45,069 nt of DNA, taken from contig FLMG01000909.1 of the NCBI GenBank assembly GCA_900088475.1, forward strand, positions 1 to 45,069. Reading direction: 5' to 3'. The notes below the pieces were generated by a model that searched no databases, was not told where the DNA came from, and saw only the letters and a list, made by a program, of their open reading frames with translations. A program made the translations under genes and the position numbers. The stretch comes from Hyphochytrium catenoides. Taxonomy: Eukaryota > Sar > Hyphochytriomycetes > Hyphochytriales > Hyphochytriaceae. Below, in pieces: positions 1 to 12,700 of this stretch (position 1 is the first letter of the stretch; each line of letters begins with the position of its first letter).

Positions 1-486
1 TCTGATAAGCTGAGAGATACGCTGAAGGTGATAAGACCGCCAGGAAAAGAGAGAGAGGCAGAGAAAAAGAAGTAGGAGAGACCTCCCGGAGAACAGGGAA
101 GGGAGAAAAAGAGAGAGAGAGAACAGGAGGAAAGAGAGCGGCGGTATTAAGGGATATGCGATATCAAAGACATGCGGCCAAAGTGAGAGGAAGATATCCT
201 CGAGAGCAGATAACTATTGGCCGCTTGGACAACAAGAGAGAGAGGAAGGGAACGAGAGAGAAGAGAGATCACTGAAAAAGAGAAAGAGAGCAGGAAGCAA
301 AGAGAGAGTCGAGAGAAGGAAGGAACGGAGAGGGTCGAGAGAAGACCGCTAATGGGCAGAAGAAGGAAGCAGACTCCCTCCTCTATTTGGTCCGTCCTTT
401 GACCCTATTGTGGTGTGCCTGTCTGCTTACTCTCTTTCTCCTCTCTCTCCACCCTCTTGCTCTTCTCTTTGTTCTCTCTCTCTCTC

Positions 487-518
<32 letters not shown>

Positions 519-3500
519 ACATACATGCCTCATGTCTCGCTGATCAGGGCCAGACAGTGTACCCGATCCTGCGTCTTCTGTGCCCGCAGCAAGACATCCA
601 TCGCAGCGCCTACAGGCTGAAGAGCTCTCTCATAGCAAAGTAAGCCCTCATGTAGCTCTCTCTGTTACTCTTTATTTCCTTTCTCCTTTCTCCTGTGCCA
701 TCCTTTAAATCTTCACAGGTTTAATCTGGGCCATGACCAGCAAGCTAGGACATCCCAAACCCTCTCGACTTGGTCCCCGCCTCTTCCTTTCTTTCTTTCT
801 CACTCTCTGTCTCTCTCTCTCTAACTCTGTGTGTGTCTGTCTTTCAGTTCGCATCCCATCTCATCTATTCTTCTTTCTCCCTTTCCCTCTCACTCATCAT
901 CTTTCTTCTCCTTCTTACTCAGGATCTACATAAAAAATCTCGCTCTGAGCCCTGAACATCCTGACGCCAAGGTTCTTCTTAACTGGAAGGTTGGTTAGAT
1001 ATGTACAACCCTTCTCTTTCTGCATCTCTCTCCGTTGGCCTTCGACAGGATTCCCTTATGTATGTAAAGATATTCTCTTCTAAGCCGAAGTGGACGCCCT
1101 TAACACTCCGTTCTCTCTCTCTCTCTCTCTCTTCTCTCTCGCTCTCTCTTCCCTCATCCCCAATCCAGGATCCGACGCAGGTCCAGAGCCGCCTCTCCAC
1201 TCCGTCGGGAAAGCAGCTGACCGGGGACTTTGCTGGCATTTTGGCAGAGATTCTCCGACCTCGCTCTATATCCAGAGGAAAACGCACCGTGGGAGAGACT
1301 AATGAGGTCTCGACTCTCTTCTCTTCTTGCAGTGATTCTTCTTTTGAGCTCTCTCTCTCTTTCTCTCCCGCAAGCCCTTGACGAAGCCGCTGGCTCTCGC
1401 AACCTGTGCCGTTTGTCCCTTTGGTATTGCTCCATTCTCCAGCATCTGTCCTTCTCTCTCCCTTGCTCTGTCTTTCCAAGATTGATGATGGCTTCTTCCC
1501 TTGCTCTTCTCCGTGTCCGCCTTTCTCTCTCTCCTTTCTTTTCTCTTTCTCAGATGCTGGACAAGGTGGCTATCGCGAAGGATTTTGAAGCGAAGAGAAA
1601 GCTCTTCATGGGTCAGTTCTAACGAGACTATGTTCCTTTCTTTCTTTCCTGTCCGCTTCTCTCTTCTTAGTCTTCTCCGTTCTGTAGTCAAATGCCCAGA
1701 GCCAGCAACCCTCCGACCTGTGTAGCCGTGTCTGATGGGCTAATCATTCCAAGGTCTCCTAGTGACGTTGGTTGCGTAGTTCTACATCTCTTTCTCCTCT
1801 CTCGTTTTCCCCCTCTTCGTCTATTATCCCACCTCTGTTAGCACCTCTCGTTCTCTGTCCTGCCTTGGGATGCTTCCCCGCTCTGTTGTCCTTAAATCTC
1901 TCCTTGTCTTCCTCGCTTAATTGGCTCTTTCAGAGATCCTGCAAAACTACACAGCCTTAGAGCAGAAGTACATCGTGCGCATGATGCATGACAAGGAAAT
2001 CAAGATCGGACTCAACTACAAATCGGTAGAGCCTCCTGAGCTTATCGTCTCTCCCTCTGTGTGCTAACGGCTCTTTCTTCCCTTTTGGGTCTCTGCGTTG
2101 CTCTTCTTCTACCCCGAAGCCCTCCTCTTGGGTCTCATTGTGCCTCTTACTCTCAAACGACCGATGGCTCGTTGCTTTTCTGCTAGCTTTTGAGGAGGAG
2201 CTCTTCCTTTTCCCGTGGTCCGGCACATTCTCAGACCACTTCCACCTCGTGTAGGTTCTACGGCACCTTCATCCAGATGCTCTAGAGTTCTTTAGCACCA
2301 CGACAGACCTACGGCGGCTTTGCTACGAGCTCAGAGATCCTAAGATCCGCATGGCCTGCAACGTGGAAGTGAGTCAGACATGACGGTAGAGTGAGGGCAA
2401 GAATGAGAGTTCACTTATCTGGGCGCCAATAGGAAAGAATAGGGCATCTGCGAAAGCAGTAGGAGCCAGCGGGAAGAGATATCGGACAGTGGGTGAGGCT
2501 CTCAAAGGGAAAGGTACAGGCAATCTAATGCACGTATATCGTGTCTTGGCGCTGGACCAAAAAGCAGAGCAGAAGGAAGAGCAGATTTACCTCTCGCTTT
2601 TGTCGCTCACCCCGCTATTCCTGATCTTTATAATGGCTTTAGGTTGGTACTCCCTTCCAGCCGATGCTAGCGAAGCACACAGACTATCATCAGCTCCAAT
2701 TTTCGCTGACCTATGACTTTGTCATAGAGCCAAAGTTTGATGGAGAACGTATTGTTTGCCATAAAGATGGGGATAGGGTAAGAAGAATGGGCTGCAGCTT
2801 GCTTGATTATCTCCCTTCCTCTCTTCCGTGGGCTCCTCCTGTCCACTAATGTGTTCCGATACCATCGGCGCCGCCCCTCTCTTCTCTTACTCCATTTGTC
2901 CATTCCCAGCTATGCGCTCTCCCCTTGAATGCTTCCGGAAGCCTTATTTATAGTCTGCTTGAACTTTTCTTCCCTTGCGAGCTACAGGGAGGCGGGGTGA
3001 CTCGTGCTCTTCATCTGTTCAAATCCTTGCTGACTGCATTTCTACCTTTTCTGTCGCCCCAACAGGTTTGTTTCTTCACACGGAAGGCCAACGATTATTC
3101 CGAGCGATACGGACCTAGCATCGCTCCTCATATTAGGAGCGAGGTGACCGTGGAGCGCTGTATTCTAGACGGAGAAATGATTGCGTGGGACAGCGAGCTG
3201 CAGAAAGCCATACCTTTTGGCAGTAACAGGGTAAGACAAGAGAAATGGTGGATCCAAGGACAGACCACAGATGGGCCGAGAGAAGACGCGAAGTTAGACT
3301 TATGCTCGCATGGCCAGGAGTGCGCTTGTGGAGGCATGGACTCCCATGTTTTCGTCTTGCTTGCGCCGCTTTAGGTCTACTTCATCCTCCTCTTGGCGTC
3401 CTTGGCGTTTACATTATGGCGGCGTGTTAGCCCCTCTCTTTACATGTCACTTATCAGCACCTCTCTGCGCTATAATATTTTCTCTTTTCATCACACTAAC

Positions 3501-6500
3501 TCTCTTATCTTGGCTCTGCTGTGATAGACGGTTGCCAAACAGCAATCCAAAGCCCAAGAAGATGGAGAAGAGGAGGGCAATCAGTATCTTGTGAGTCCAA
3601 TATCAAAGAGCGGAGAGAATAAGTTACCTCTCCTCTCTTCCCCTCTTTTGGGCTCAACTCAGCAATCTCATCTCACGCTCATCTCACTGGTCCTTCCCTT
3701 CCATTCACACCAAATTTCTCTCGCCTTGTGACCCCTTAATCCTTCCAGCTCCACAACTTCAGTTTAAAGAGCTCGCCTCTATGTACACGGCTGTCGCCGC
3801 CTGTGTCATCAACCATCCTTCAAACTTCCCGCTTTTGCTCCCGAGTTCTCTTGCTTCAGCCACTGCTTTAGTGCTACCCTCCAACCTAATTCTCCAAATA
3901 CTCATCAGCGCTCCCGTAGTGGTACAAGGTCTTCGATGTTGTCTACATCTCCGACCCGCGCGGGCTAGAGATTGTCCGATCCGTCATTCCGGCCGTGGTT
4001 CCTCAGGGGAAGGGCGAAGGTCTGAATCTGATGGGATTGCCTCTGACCGCGAGAAGGAAGATCCTAGAGAAGATTCTCTCGCCTTTTCATGCTAGAGTGG
4101 ATGCTGTGGACCAGGTTGTGGTAGACCAGGGCACACCTGCGGAGAGATATGAGGTAAGTGTGAGATGATGATCCAGAAAGATGAGGAGACGCTTCGACAG
4201 AGCTGATGACAAGCCGTAGAGGGAAGGTTACCAGGACCTCGATTATCATGAGAGGAAAGAGAGGAAAGGGCGAAGGTTGTCGCTGGGATTGCGAATCTTA
4301 AACCATGTCTCCTCCTTCCGCCGTCTAATATGTCGGAGAGGCTTAACCTCCTTTTACCTCTGCACCTAACGATTGTGTTTGTCCTCATCTCTCTCACTTT
4401 TCATGCTCTTTCTTGGGCATTTGTCCCACTTTCTGTGTCATAGCGCGTGATGCAAGAGCTTAACTCCAAGGTTGAGGAAGGCTACGAGGGTCTTATTTGC
4501 AAGTCCCTGACGAGTAGTTACGTCACCGGGCTCAGACGAGGCGAAGAGTGGATCAAAATCAAGCCAGAATTCGCCGTAGGACGCTTCCCTCTCGGAAATC
4601 TTCTATCTCTCTTTCCTTCTCCTCTCATTTTTCTTGCACCTCTCCCTCCCCTCTGCTCCTTACACTTCTGTTCGCTTCAGTTCGCGGGTCCTGCCCTCAA
4701 AACACCTTACGTTCCTCTCACCACATCGGCTTTGTTGTCGCCTCACTTATTCTATCATCTCCCTTTTTGACACTGCTTTTCTAGGGGATCCTGAGTCATT
4801 TGGACGTACTAATATTGGGCGCCTACTACGGAGAGGGAACGGTAGGACCCTTTTCTATCTTTAGTGCCCACATGCCCATCGCCATATCGTCGCTGCCCTG
4901 GCCATTCCTCTCTCTCTCTGTTTCCCCCCCTTAAATGACGTCGCTCTTTCTTCTCTCGTCTCGGGGCTGTCTCTACGTTTGAACCGAACAGAGACGGTCT
5001 GGCCAACTGTCCCACTTCCTCATTGGAGTGCTGGCCAACCCCTCGCTTGACCAAAACAACGAAGAAGAAGCTCCAGATTGCTATACTCTAGCTAAGGTGA
5101 ACCTGACGACCCTTCTCCATGGCCTTTCCTAGCCGACCTTACTTACTTTCCTCATCTATGTCGTAGCACACGACGCGACCAATCAGTAATGAACTTCCGT
5201 CTCCGTCTTTCTTAGATGCTTAGTATCTTTGGCTTAGGACTCTGTTCGCTTCTTCTATCATGCTGCTCGTGTCTATCCTCCAAACCCGTAGGTGAAGAGT
5301 TCTGATGTTCGTCTCTGGTACCATGATACTCCAGGTTGGCAGTGGGTACTCTCTGACGGACCTGCAGGTGTTAAATGAGAAACTGAATGAGCACTGGCAG
5401 CCTTTTGATCACAAACGGCCACCGAAGCATCTTCCAGACTGGACGCCATCAGTAATTGACAGACCAGGTCAGAGTGAACGGTCCAGCCCGCTAACGATAG
5501 AGAGCGAATGAGGCTACTCCAGTAAGGGGAAGCCTGGCAAAGTAAAATAGAGTGAGCACGGCAGTGATTGATCTTTGACAGGCAAGGGGCAAAGGTTGAC
5601 CTGCTTGCCAGTGCTGTCCCGTCATGAGCACAATTCATGCGCTACCTCCATCATCGTCGTCACTTTCGGTGTATACTCCGCGCAATCTCATTTGTTCTCT
5701 TCTTCCTCCTGGGCTGGCTTGTCTCTTGTCTCCTTGCTTTAGACCGTTGGATCGACCCTAGGAAGACAGTGGTCCTAGAAATTAAGGGAATGGAACTCGT
5801 AGCCACGAACACCTTCAGCTGTGGCTTCACCATCCGGTTCCCGCGGGTGCAACAGATCCGGTGGGATAAAGTAAGCGCCTTCTACTGTTTCTGGTTACTG
5901 CATTGATAGTCTCTATCTCATATCACCCTCCTTTACTCCATGGCCTAGGCTGCCCGTTAGGCCGCCCTCTGGCCCTCTTCAGCCTATTCCCCCTTTTCCG
6001 CTTTCTTCCATGGCTCTTGGCTCTATTTTTGCTTCTGCTTCTGCGTCTGACACATTCTCTATCTCATACCTAGAATTGGTTTGAGGCAATGACGCTGCGG
6101 GAAGTGAGCGACCTTCGGGATAAGGGAATGAAGCGCTCACACGACGAGTAAGTCCATTCTAAGAGCCTTGTACTAAGAGACGTAAGCTGGACGGCAAGAG
6201 AGCCGCCTGGGGGGAATCGTCTTCATAATTTTTGAGGTTGGCTGGAGTCCTTGAGATAGGATGAGACAAACGAGAAACAAGATAAGGAGTCAATTGGGAA
6301 CTGCAGCCTCGACAAAACTTGAAAATTGCACGGGATAGAGCAATAAGCGTAGAACAGGGGAGAGGGGATCCGGTTGCGTCTGATGGTCTAAGTCCGGCGG
6401 CGAGGGGATTGCGGTTGAAGCAGGCTCATATTTACTACTTGGTTTGGCTGCCACGAATTGAGCTCTCTTAGCAATGTATTCTCTCTCAAACTGCTCCTTC

Positions 6501-9157
6501 TCTATTTGATCGGTCTTGAGGTCCATGACTGCTAAGACGTCTCTGAACTCTTCCTTACACACCTCTTGTGCTAGTGAGCCCGCGCAACGGAAGCGTCAAG
6601 TAACTCGAAAAGTTCTAAAGTCGAATGACAAGGGTGTCATCTCTGCTTTCCGCGCCCCAGATCTCTCATCAGTAACGAAGCAGGGCGAAGAGTTCAAAGG
6701 ATTAGAGATGAGAGTCATTGCTGGCACGTACAAGGACATCATAAAGTAGGTACCGGCGTTCTGTCTCCTTGACTCCCATAAGCGACCACCTCCTGCTCGA
6801 TCCTTTGACGACGCCTTTGGTCCATTCATCGTCCACTTGAACGTCATTAAAGATATGCTGTCTTTGTCTCTTTGCTGTCTAAGTCTTATTCCACCTGAGT
6901 TCTTGCACTAACTCTTCCACTGTGTCTTTGCTCTGCCATCCTTCCTTGTGTCTTCGGGTCCTCCTTGTGGTCGATTCTCACTTCTGCAGCAATAAGAAGA
7001 TAACCTCAGACGCGCTAGCGGCTCTCATAGCGTCACATGGAGGAAAGCTTACAATGAACCAGACGCCAAACACAAAGTATGTGATAGCCGCCCCAGAGGC
7101 CACCAACAAGCTTGTGGTAAGTATGTCCATTGCCACGTCAGGGGACAGAGGATGCCGACTCCTAGCAGCATCGGCAGCAACCCACCGCATGAACCTCTTG
7201 TTACCTGTTATGGTTCTTGACCTTCCTCCCGCTGGCAAATGGCGATTGTGGAATCACCTCACGACGCAGTTCTTAGTGTTTCCACTTCCAGTGATCCATG
7301 CCGTAGCCGTAGCTCACCATGGCTTTTCTAATCATCAGGTGAAGAACATCATTCGGAGTGACTCTCACAACATTCTCACCTCCGAATGGGTATTTGAGGT
7401 ACGGGGGATACTCAAGCGAGGGTCCTGACCTAGGTCATTTTGCATCTTTTATTTGTCCACCGCACCAGTGAAGCTCCTTGCTTTATCACACATGGACGTA
7501 ACTCCCCTCGCTGTATCTAGCTTTGCTCCTTGTTGCAGCTTTTAAAGTTTGTTGAACTTCCTTCTGTTTCGTCGTGTTTGCAGTGCATTAGAGAGAAGCA
7601 GCTTATTGAGCCCAAACGCCGGCATTATCTGCACCTCACACGAAGCTCTAAGGAGGCACTGAGCTCCATCTATGACCGCTTCGGAGACCCATGGACCTCT
7701 CCCTCTTCTATTGATGAGATGCCCATTATAATAGCGGAGGTAAGGGGCTCAAGGGTATAGAGGAGATACCTGGAAACTCCAAGTAGCTAGAAAAGCAACG
7801 GAGAGCAATTGGGGGAGACGACGCAAGAGGTAAACGGTACAGAAAGGAGATGGAGGGCCAAGAGAGCCAACTTGAGAATGGAATCGAGACAGAAAGACTA
7901 ACTGCGTATAGGGCGTGTTGCGTTAAGTGGTACGCATACGGAACATATAGAGGACAACACAGTGGAGAAGAGTTATATAGACTAGACGAGCGAAAAGGCG
8001 AAAGTGTGCCTAACAAGTTCACTGTTAACTCTAGGTTGACCGGCTCAGAGAGCAAGGAGAGGTTCCTCCCATACGTCCAAACTGGCGTAGCTACGTAGAA
8101 GAGCATTTCTTGTTAGAGGAGCAGAAGATGCTAGACCAGAACCCATATCTCTACATGTGGAGAAGCAAAATCTACTTTGGTGAGGCTGCTCACCCTCTTA
8201 GCCAAGCGGCTTGCTTATCCTCTTGTTCTACGGATGCGGACCCTAACGTTGGGGCTTCCAAGGGGTTCTCTTGTTGCTCGCTCCTTTCTCTCTCTTATCC
8301 TCAAGTTCCAGAGATTGCGTAACAATACCTAAAGCTAACGAGGATCCTTTCGTATCGTGACCTCCGCTCTTCCCCTTCTCTTAGGTGACGAAGTGAGTGA
8401 ACAATTGAAGTGAGAAGGTTTACTGCTTGGTTGCTTGGTCACCGCTCCCTCTCCTTCGTTTGAGAATCAATGTCGACACGGAGTCTGGTGGCGTTTACGC
8501 CAGAGCATCAATCTCCGCCTCCGTGTTCATGTATCTCTTTCCCTCGTTTCTGCATCTGCCGCTTAGGAATATGGAGAGAATGAATTAGGAGTGCATCCGC
8601 TCGCCTATGAAAAGGATGTGATGAGACGGCGAGGAGCAGCAGTCGCAGAAAATCTGGACAGGTCGACCGCTTTACTTAAGTCTCTCTCCCTCTGCCTGTA
8701 GACCTCTGGCTTCAGACTCTCCAAAGGCTTCACTAATCTTTGCGCAAGGCACTTAATCGCTGGCTCCTTGCCTTACTTGGATCGTAGGTCCGTCACCCAC
8801 GTGGTCCTTGACACCAACCATGACAGGTGAGCCAGTAGGAACAGCTCTGGCTGACTTCTGATTAAATTTGTAAGAGGGGTGCGTGCCCGCACCGGTGCCC
8901 AAGACCGAGAACTATTCTAGTTCGATCTTGCTCTCAAAAGCTCCCTTCTTCCCTCCATTTGGTACGATGATGGACGGTAACCTTTGCTTGCTTTCCGGGC
9001 CAGACATAATGAAATACTTCGATCTGTGTTTGCCAAGATCCGGTCATTCCATTCCGTGAAGCGAGCAGCAGTCGTCTCTCAAAAGTGGGTCAAGGAAAGC
9101 GTGGAGCAGGGGCAACAGCTTCTGCCAGATGATTACATGCTGAATATTCATTCATAA
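1..9157 (+). CDS. LIG4: DNA ligase IV (LIG4), 5' end outside window
   Basis: ATP-dependent ligase that seals double-strand breaks in non-homologous end joining, with XRCC4, in the nucleus. Exons: 1-27, 548-639, 923-989, 1169-1306, 1554-1611, 1934-2025, 2255-2368, 2643-2777, 3066-3230, 3528-3590, 3920-4153, 4444-4575, 4785-4841, 4992-5096, 5335-5467, 5743-5870, 6074-6147, 6575-6745, 6990-7116, 7339-7398, 7584-7739, 8119-8179, 8589-8661, 8716-8826, 9004-9157. Phases agree throughout; about 908 residues are visible (human LIG4 has 911). Adenylation motif KFDGER carries the lysine nucleophile at 2733-2735; ILDGEM, EGLICKS and EWIKIKPEF are nucleotidyltransferase motifs III to V. The OB domain follows. 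Two BRCT repeats (about 6630-7700 and 8589-9157) have their core tryptophans in SEWVFE and QKWVKES, with the XRCC4-binding linker between them. Least certain: the 8119 acceptor and the 54-nt intron 8662-8715. The start codon lies left of the window. Confidence 0.95.
28..547 (+). other. LIG4 intron with purine-rich then pyrimidine-rich halves
   Basis: This 520-nt intron separates the peptide SDKLRDTLK from GQTVYPILRLL, matching the spacing in LIG4 proteins. About 40-330 is dominated by GA repeats (gagagaga, gagaaaga). About 415-530 is dominated by CT repeats, with an almost pure CT run near 478-518. The two halves are roughly complementary, so the transcript could fold back on itself. Short ORFs here are low-complexity reading of the repeats. 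Confidence 0.6.
478..518. repeat. (CT)n microsatellite
   Basis: Near-perfect CT dinucleotide run interrupted once by 'gact', just upstream of the LIG4 acceptor at 547. Similar shorter runs occur at about 808-820 and 1111-1150 inside later LIG4 introns. They make up part of the sense-strand polypyrimidine bias of introns in this window. Confidence 0.9.
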
Positions 9158-9714
9158 GGCCAATCAGGATGGCGGAAGAACGGTCTTCTTTGTTCTGTGT
9201 AATCAGGTGCTACTCTATCGTCGATGTCTTCTCCCTTCTCTTTATTTATGTTTGAGTTCCCTCTGTCTCCAAAGGTCTTTTCCGCATCTTTTGCTCGGTC
9301 CATCTCCCTTCCTCACTCACCGACATAGTCTAGCCGGTCGTGGCTATAATCTGTACATTGTAATACCAGCCACTTAAGGGGAACGCGTGCTAAAGCTGTC
9401 ATATCTAGCACTCCGTAGTGCATCCCTGAAAAACCTGACCGCTTACCTTCATAGCCTTCCTTCATTTTAGCCTCATACGCCTATCCCCGAGAATCTTGGC
9501 GCTTCGGTAACTGATCGGAGCCATCTGGCGCAATCTCTTTTCTCCTTCGCTTGACGATTGCTTAGGAAAGCGCTTCCGAGGTGTTGTGAAGGTTTTGATA
9601 AGCTATTGGGAAGAGATTTGGCTCGGTGCAAGGTGAGGTGTTTGAGCTGCTTCCGAGGCAGCTGGGGAAGAAAGAATAAATAAGAGATGACATTTAACAG
9701 TTATCGGATCGCTG
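9158..9714. other. Intergenic region between convergent LIG4 and FANCJ
   Basis: 557 nt between two stop codons on opposite strands. It must hold both 3' UTRs and poly(A) sites. No ORF, RNA gene or repeat could be recognised. Confidence 0.6.
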
Positions 9715-12700
9715 CTAAACGCCTGGGTTATTCTGGGACATTGTCCTCTTCATGACCTCCTCTTGAGAGAGGAGGTTGAGCTTGCGCCTTCTTGCCTGCA
9801 ACCAACTTCCCAGCTTTACCCTTTGGCTATTTCCTGGAGACCATGAGAAAGACATCGACAAACCGCCACGTCAAGTACAAGCAATAGCGCTTGGTAAAGG
9901 AAGAGGACTGCGCTACCTGAACTAGTTGAATCTTGAGTTGACTTTTCTGGATCAGTCTGACTCGCAAACGGTGTTCCGCTCGAATCCGCATCTTTGTCCT
10001 GTCCTCCTGATTCGTCACTCGTCTTCAGAGCAGAGCCGGGGAGAGACTTCAAGAGCCTAAAATTGCCTGGTCGACTACCCAAGGTACCTCCGCGGCCCCT
10101 TCCAAATGACTGAGGTTTACCTCCTCTTACGCATTGCGGCCCTACTCCTCTTCCTGCGACTGTCCTATCTGCTAAGCCTCCTGGCTGTGTATGGCCATGC
10201 CTCACGAAGAACTCCTGCATGGAAGGGAGAGATTCCGCTAGGGTGCCATACTTCTTTATGCTACCGCGAATCCATTTAGAGAAATGTGCAGGCACATTTC
10301 CATTCTGATATCGTGGATCTAACAGTATAACTGCGCCGTAGTCATTGATATGTCGGATGCAGCGCCCTGTTGGACAAGGGCCGTAGGAAGTTAGGAGAAG
10401 CAAGCATCAGTCAACTGCGATAGATGCAAAGGAGACGGGAGAATCCACTTCCAGCAATTTATATGACAAAAGCTACCTCACCGATGGCTTGATTCAGTGC
10501 TCGAAAGGTCTGATGCTGGTACCATGTCTCTCCATCAAGAACTGGCCGGCGCTTGCTGCATGTCAAGAAAGGTATTAACTCGTAAGGACAAAAGCGCATC
10601 TTGGGGCTACAGAGCACTATCTAGTCGATAATGGGCGATTCGTCAAATACTAGGGAGAGAGCGATTTAGAGCAAAGCATGCAAACGCGTGTCAAATTGAG
10701 CCAATGGCTGCACCATCAAGGCACGACGATGAGAGCTAGACGGGAAAGCCTGAGATCAAGCACCATTGGATATTCTGATATCTTTTCTTCAGCACCAGTT
10801 GCAGGTCCTTTACGTTGGGATACGGAATGCCGACTACAATTACCGCTCTGGCATTATCATCTGCAAAATCGATGCCCTCACTAATCTTCCCTCTACAAAC
10901 AGCGAAGAAGACAGCGCCTGTTTGGCTGGGTCGGTTTGCGAAAGAACTCCGTCCTCCATGATGTTGCGTGCTCTTACTAGAGTGTTGCTGCACTGCCCCT
11001 CTGAGAAAGAAGGAGATAGACAAGACGGATGTTCAGAGCGAAGTCCAAAGGGGCTTTAGAAGGATGATTAGTGATGAAGAAACAGGTTTTGGTAGGTTTT
11101 CTGCAGTGCTAGAATCGAGCCTGGAGGGTTGGTGAGGTGAAGGCCAGGAAGGAGATAAACAAACATTTTGTTACTAAGGCCTGCGCACCTAAAGCTGACA
11201 AGTGATTCTTCAAAGGCTGCACCGGATTCTCGAGGCTCAATCATCAAAAGCTTCCTTGCTGCCATCCGAGACCATAGCCCTATAGCACAGGGTAAGAATC
11301 AGCCCTGAACCAAACCCAGCTTCTCCTGTTTCAGGTTTAGCGGAGTGTCCTTTCTTTGCTATCCCTCCCAGTCCAAGCCGCTTATCTCTGCCAGTCAAAG
11401 CAACACATGCAAGGTTAAGCTGCTTCGTGGCCTTACCCGTGGACTGCCATCGGCCCTGAAGCTTCTCGATAAGGGTGTAGGATGGAAAGAAGACTAAAAT
11501 TCCTCCTGGAATGGTGGTGAAGTATTGAGCCAGTGTCTCCCCCAGCGCATCTTGGTAATCAAAGCCGTCTTGGTTCTTGTACCGTCCACTGAGCGAAACA
11601 CTTCTAGGACCGCAGGCAACCGACCCTGCCCATAGCTATAGATGGCGAAAAAGAAGGGGATAAGGCCTTTCTTCCATCTAGTCGTACGCAGTGGCCCCCT
11701 TATCCCTTTTAGCCTGGCAACTATTCTTTTCGCCGTCTCTCTGACAGTACGTATTCTTATCACATCTAGCAGATTCTGTCCTGTTTGTTGGCATTCACAC
11801 CGCCGATATCATGAGCTTGCCAAGGCATCCTTCAAGTATTCTGTCAAACTGGAGTTGTAGGCCGCAATAAGGCAGCAGGACACTGAACTAATCGCACTAT
11901 CTCACCTGATTTGCTACATCGATGACGTGGTTGGCCTCAAGCCGCACAGGGAAGTCAACACCCAGCTCTGAGGCAAACGATTCGAGTGGAGAAAGTGTCC
12001 CACTCGCCAAAATAATGGAGCGAGCCTTGGTCTTCAGTTCGGTGAACGCCACTGCTGGATTAAGGCACCAAAAACAGAGCTTGCAGACCCATCGGGGCCG
12101 TCGAGTCGTTCGATCCCACTCCCGCGCCTATTGCGCCATACAAGCAAGACAGTATCAGTAGGTAAAACACTAGACCACAAGACTTGGATGGAGGACTTGA
12201 CCTAGTAAGGTCGATATGGCTAAATATGGGCGATATGGCGCAGAAGATGAGGAGAGTCCACAATTCAGAGCGACCCCAACACCGAAGAGATAATACCAAC
12301 CTTTAGAGCAACCATTCTGTAGTCTGCAGTGTGGAGCCCATCATCATTGAAAATGAAACCTAAGATAAAGAACAAGTTCTCGAGAGTGGTGTACACAAGC
12401 GGTGGTAGAGACTGGTCCCCTCCTTCATTTCTCCTCTCAACTTCATCCGACATTAGTTGCACAAATTTTTCTGAGAGCGTAGGGAATATCTAAAGCATAC
12501 ATTTTAGTCGTGAGAAAGCGATGGTCCAGAAGACAGAGACAGCATTGCACAGCTGGGAGGACGACGAAACGGCAGTCATTCGCGACATATGGAGTGGTCC
12601 AACTGCTTACCGTCGGTGTTACCATTGCGTGGTTTGCAAGAATGTCAAGCATTGCCTCCCCTTCCCAGACGTTATGTTCCTTCTCATAGTCACTAGGCGT

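Noticed and set aside
217-1725. Several overlapping ORFs r/e- or s/l-rich on both strands
   Set aside because: They are translations of GA/CT repeats in LIG4 introns and exon shadows; real exons are embedded in other frames.
9816-10403. 195-residue minus-strand ORF as the helicase C-terminal end
   Set aside because: Its 5' part reads through an acceptor at 10366 and its 3' part reads through a plausible 83-nt intron. The spliced model is phase-consistent and was preferred.
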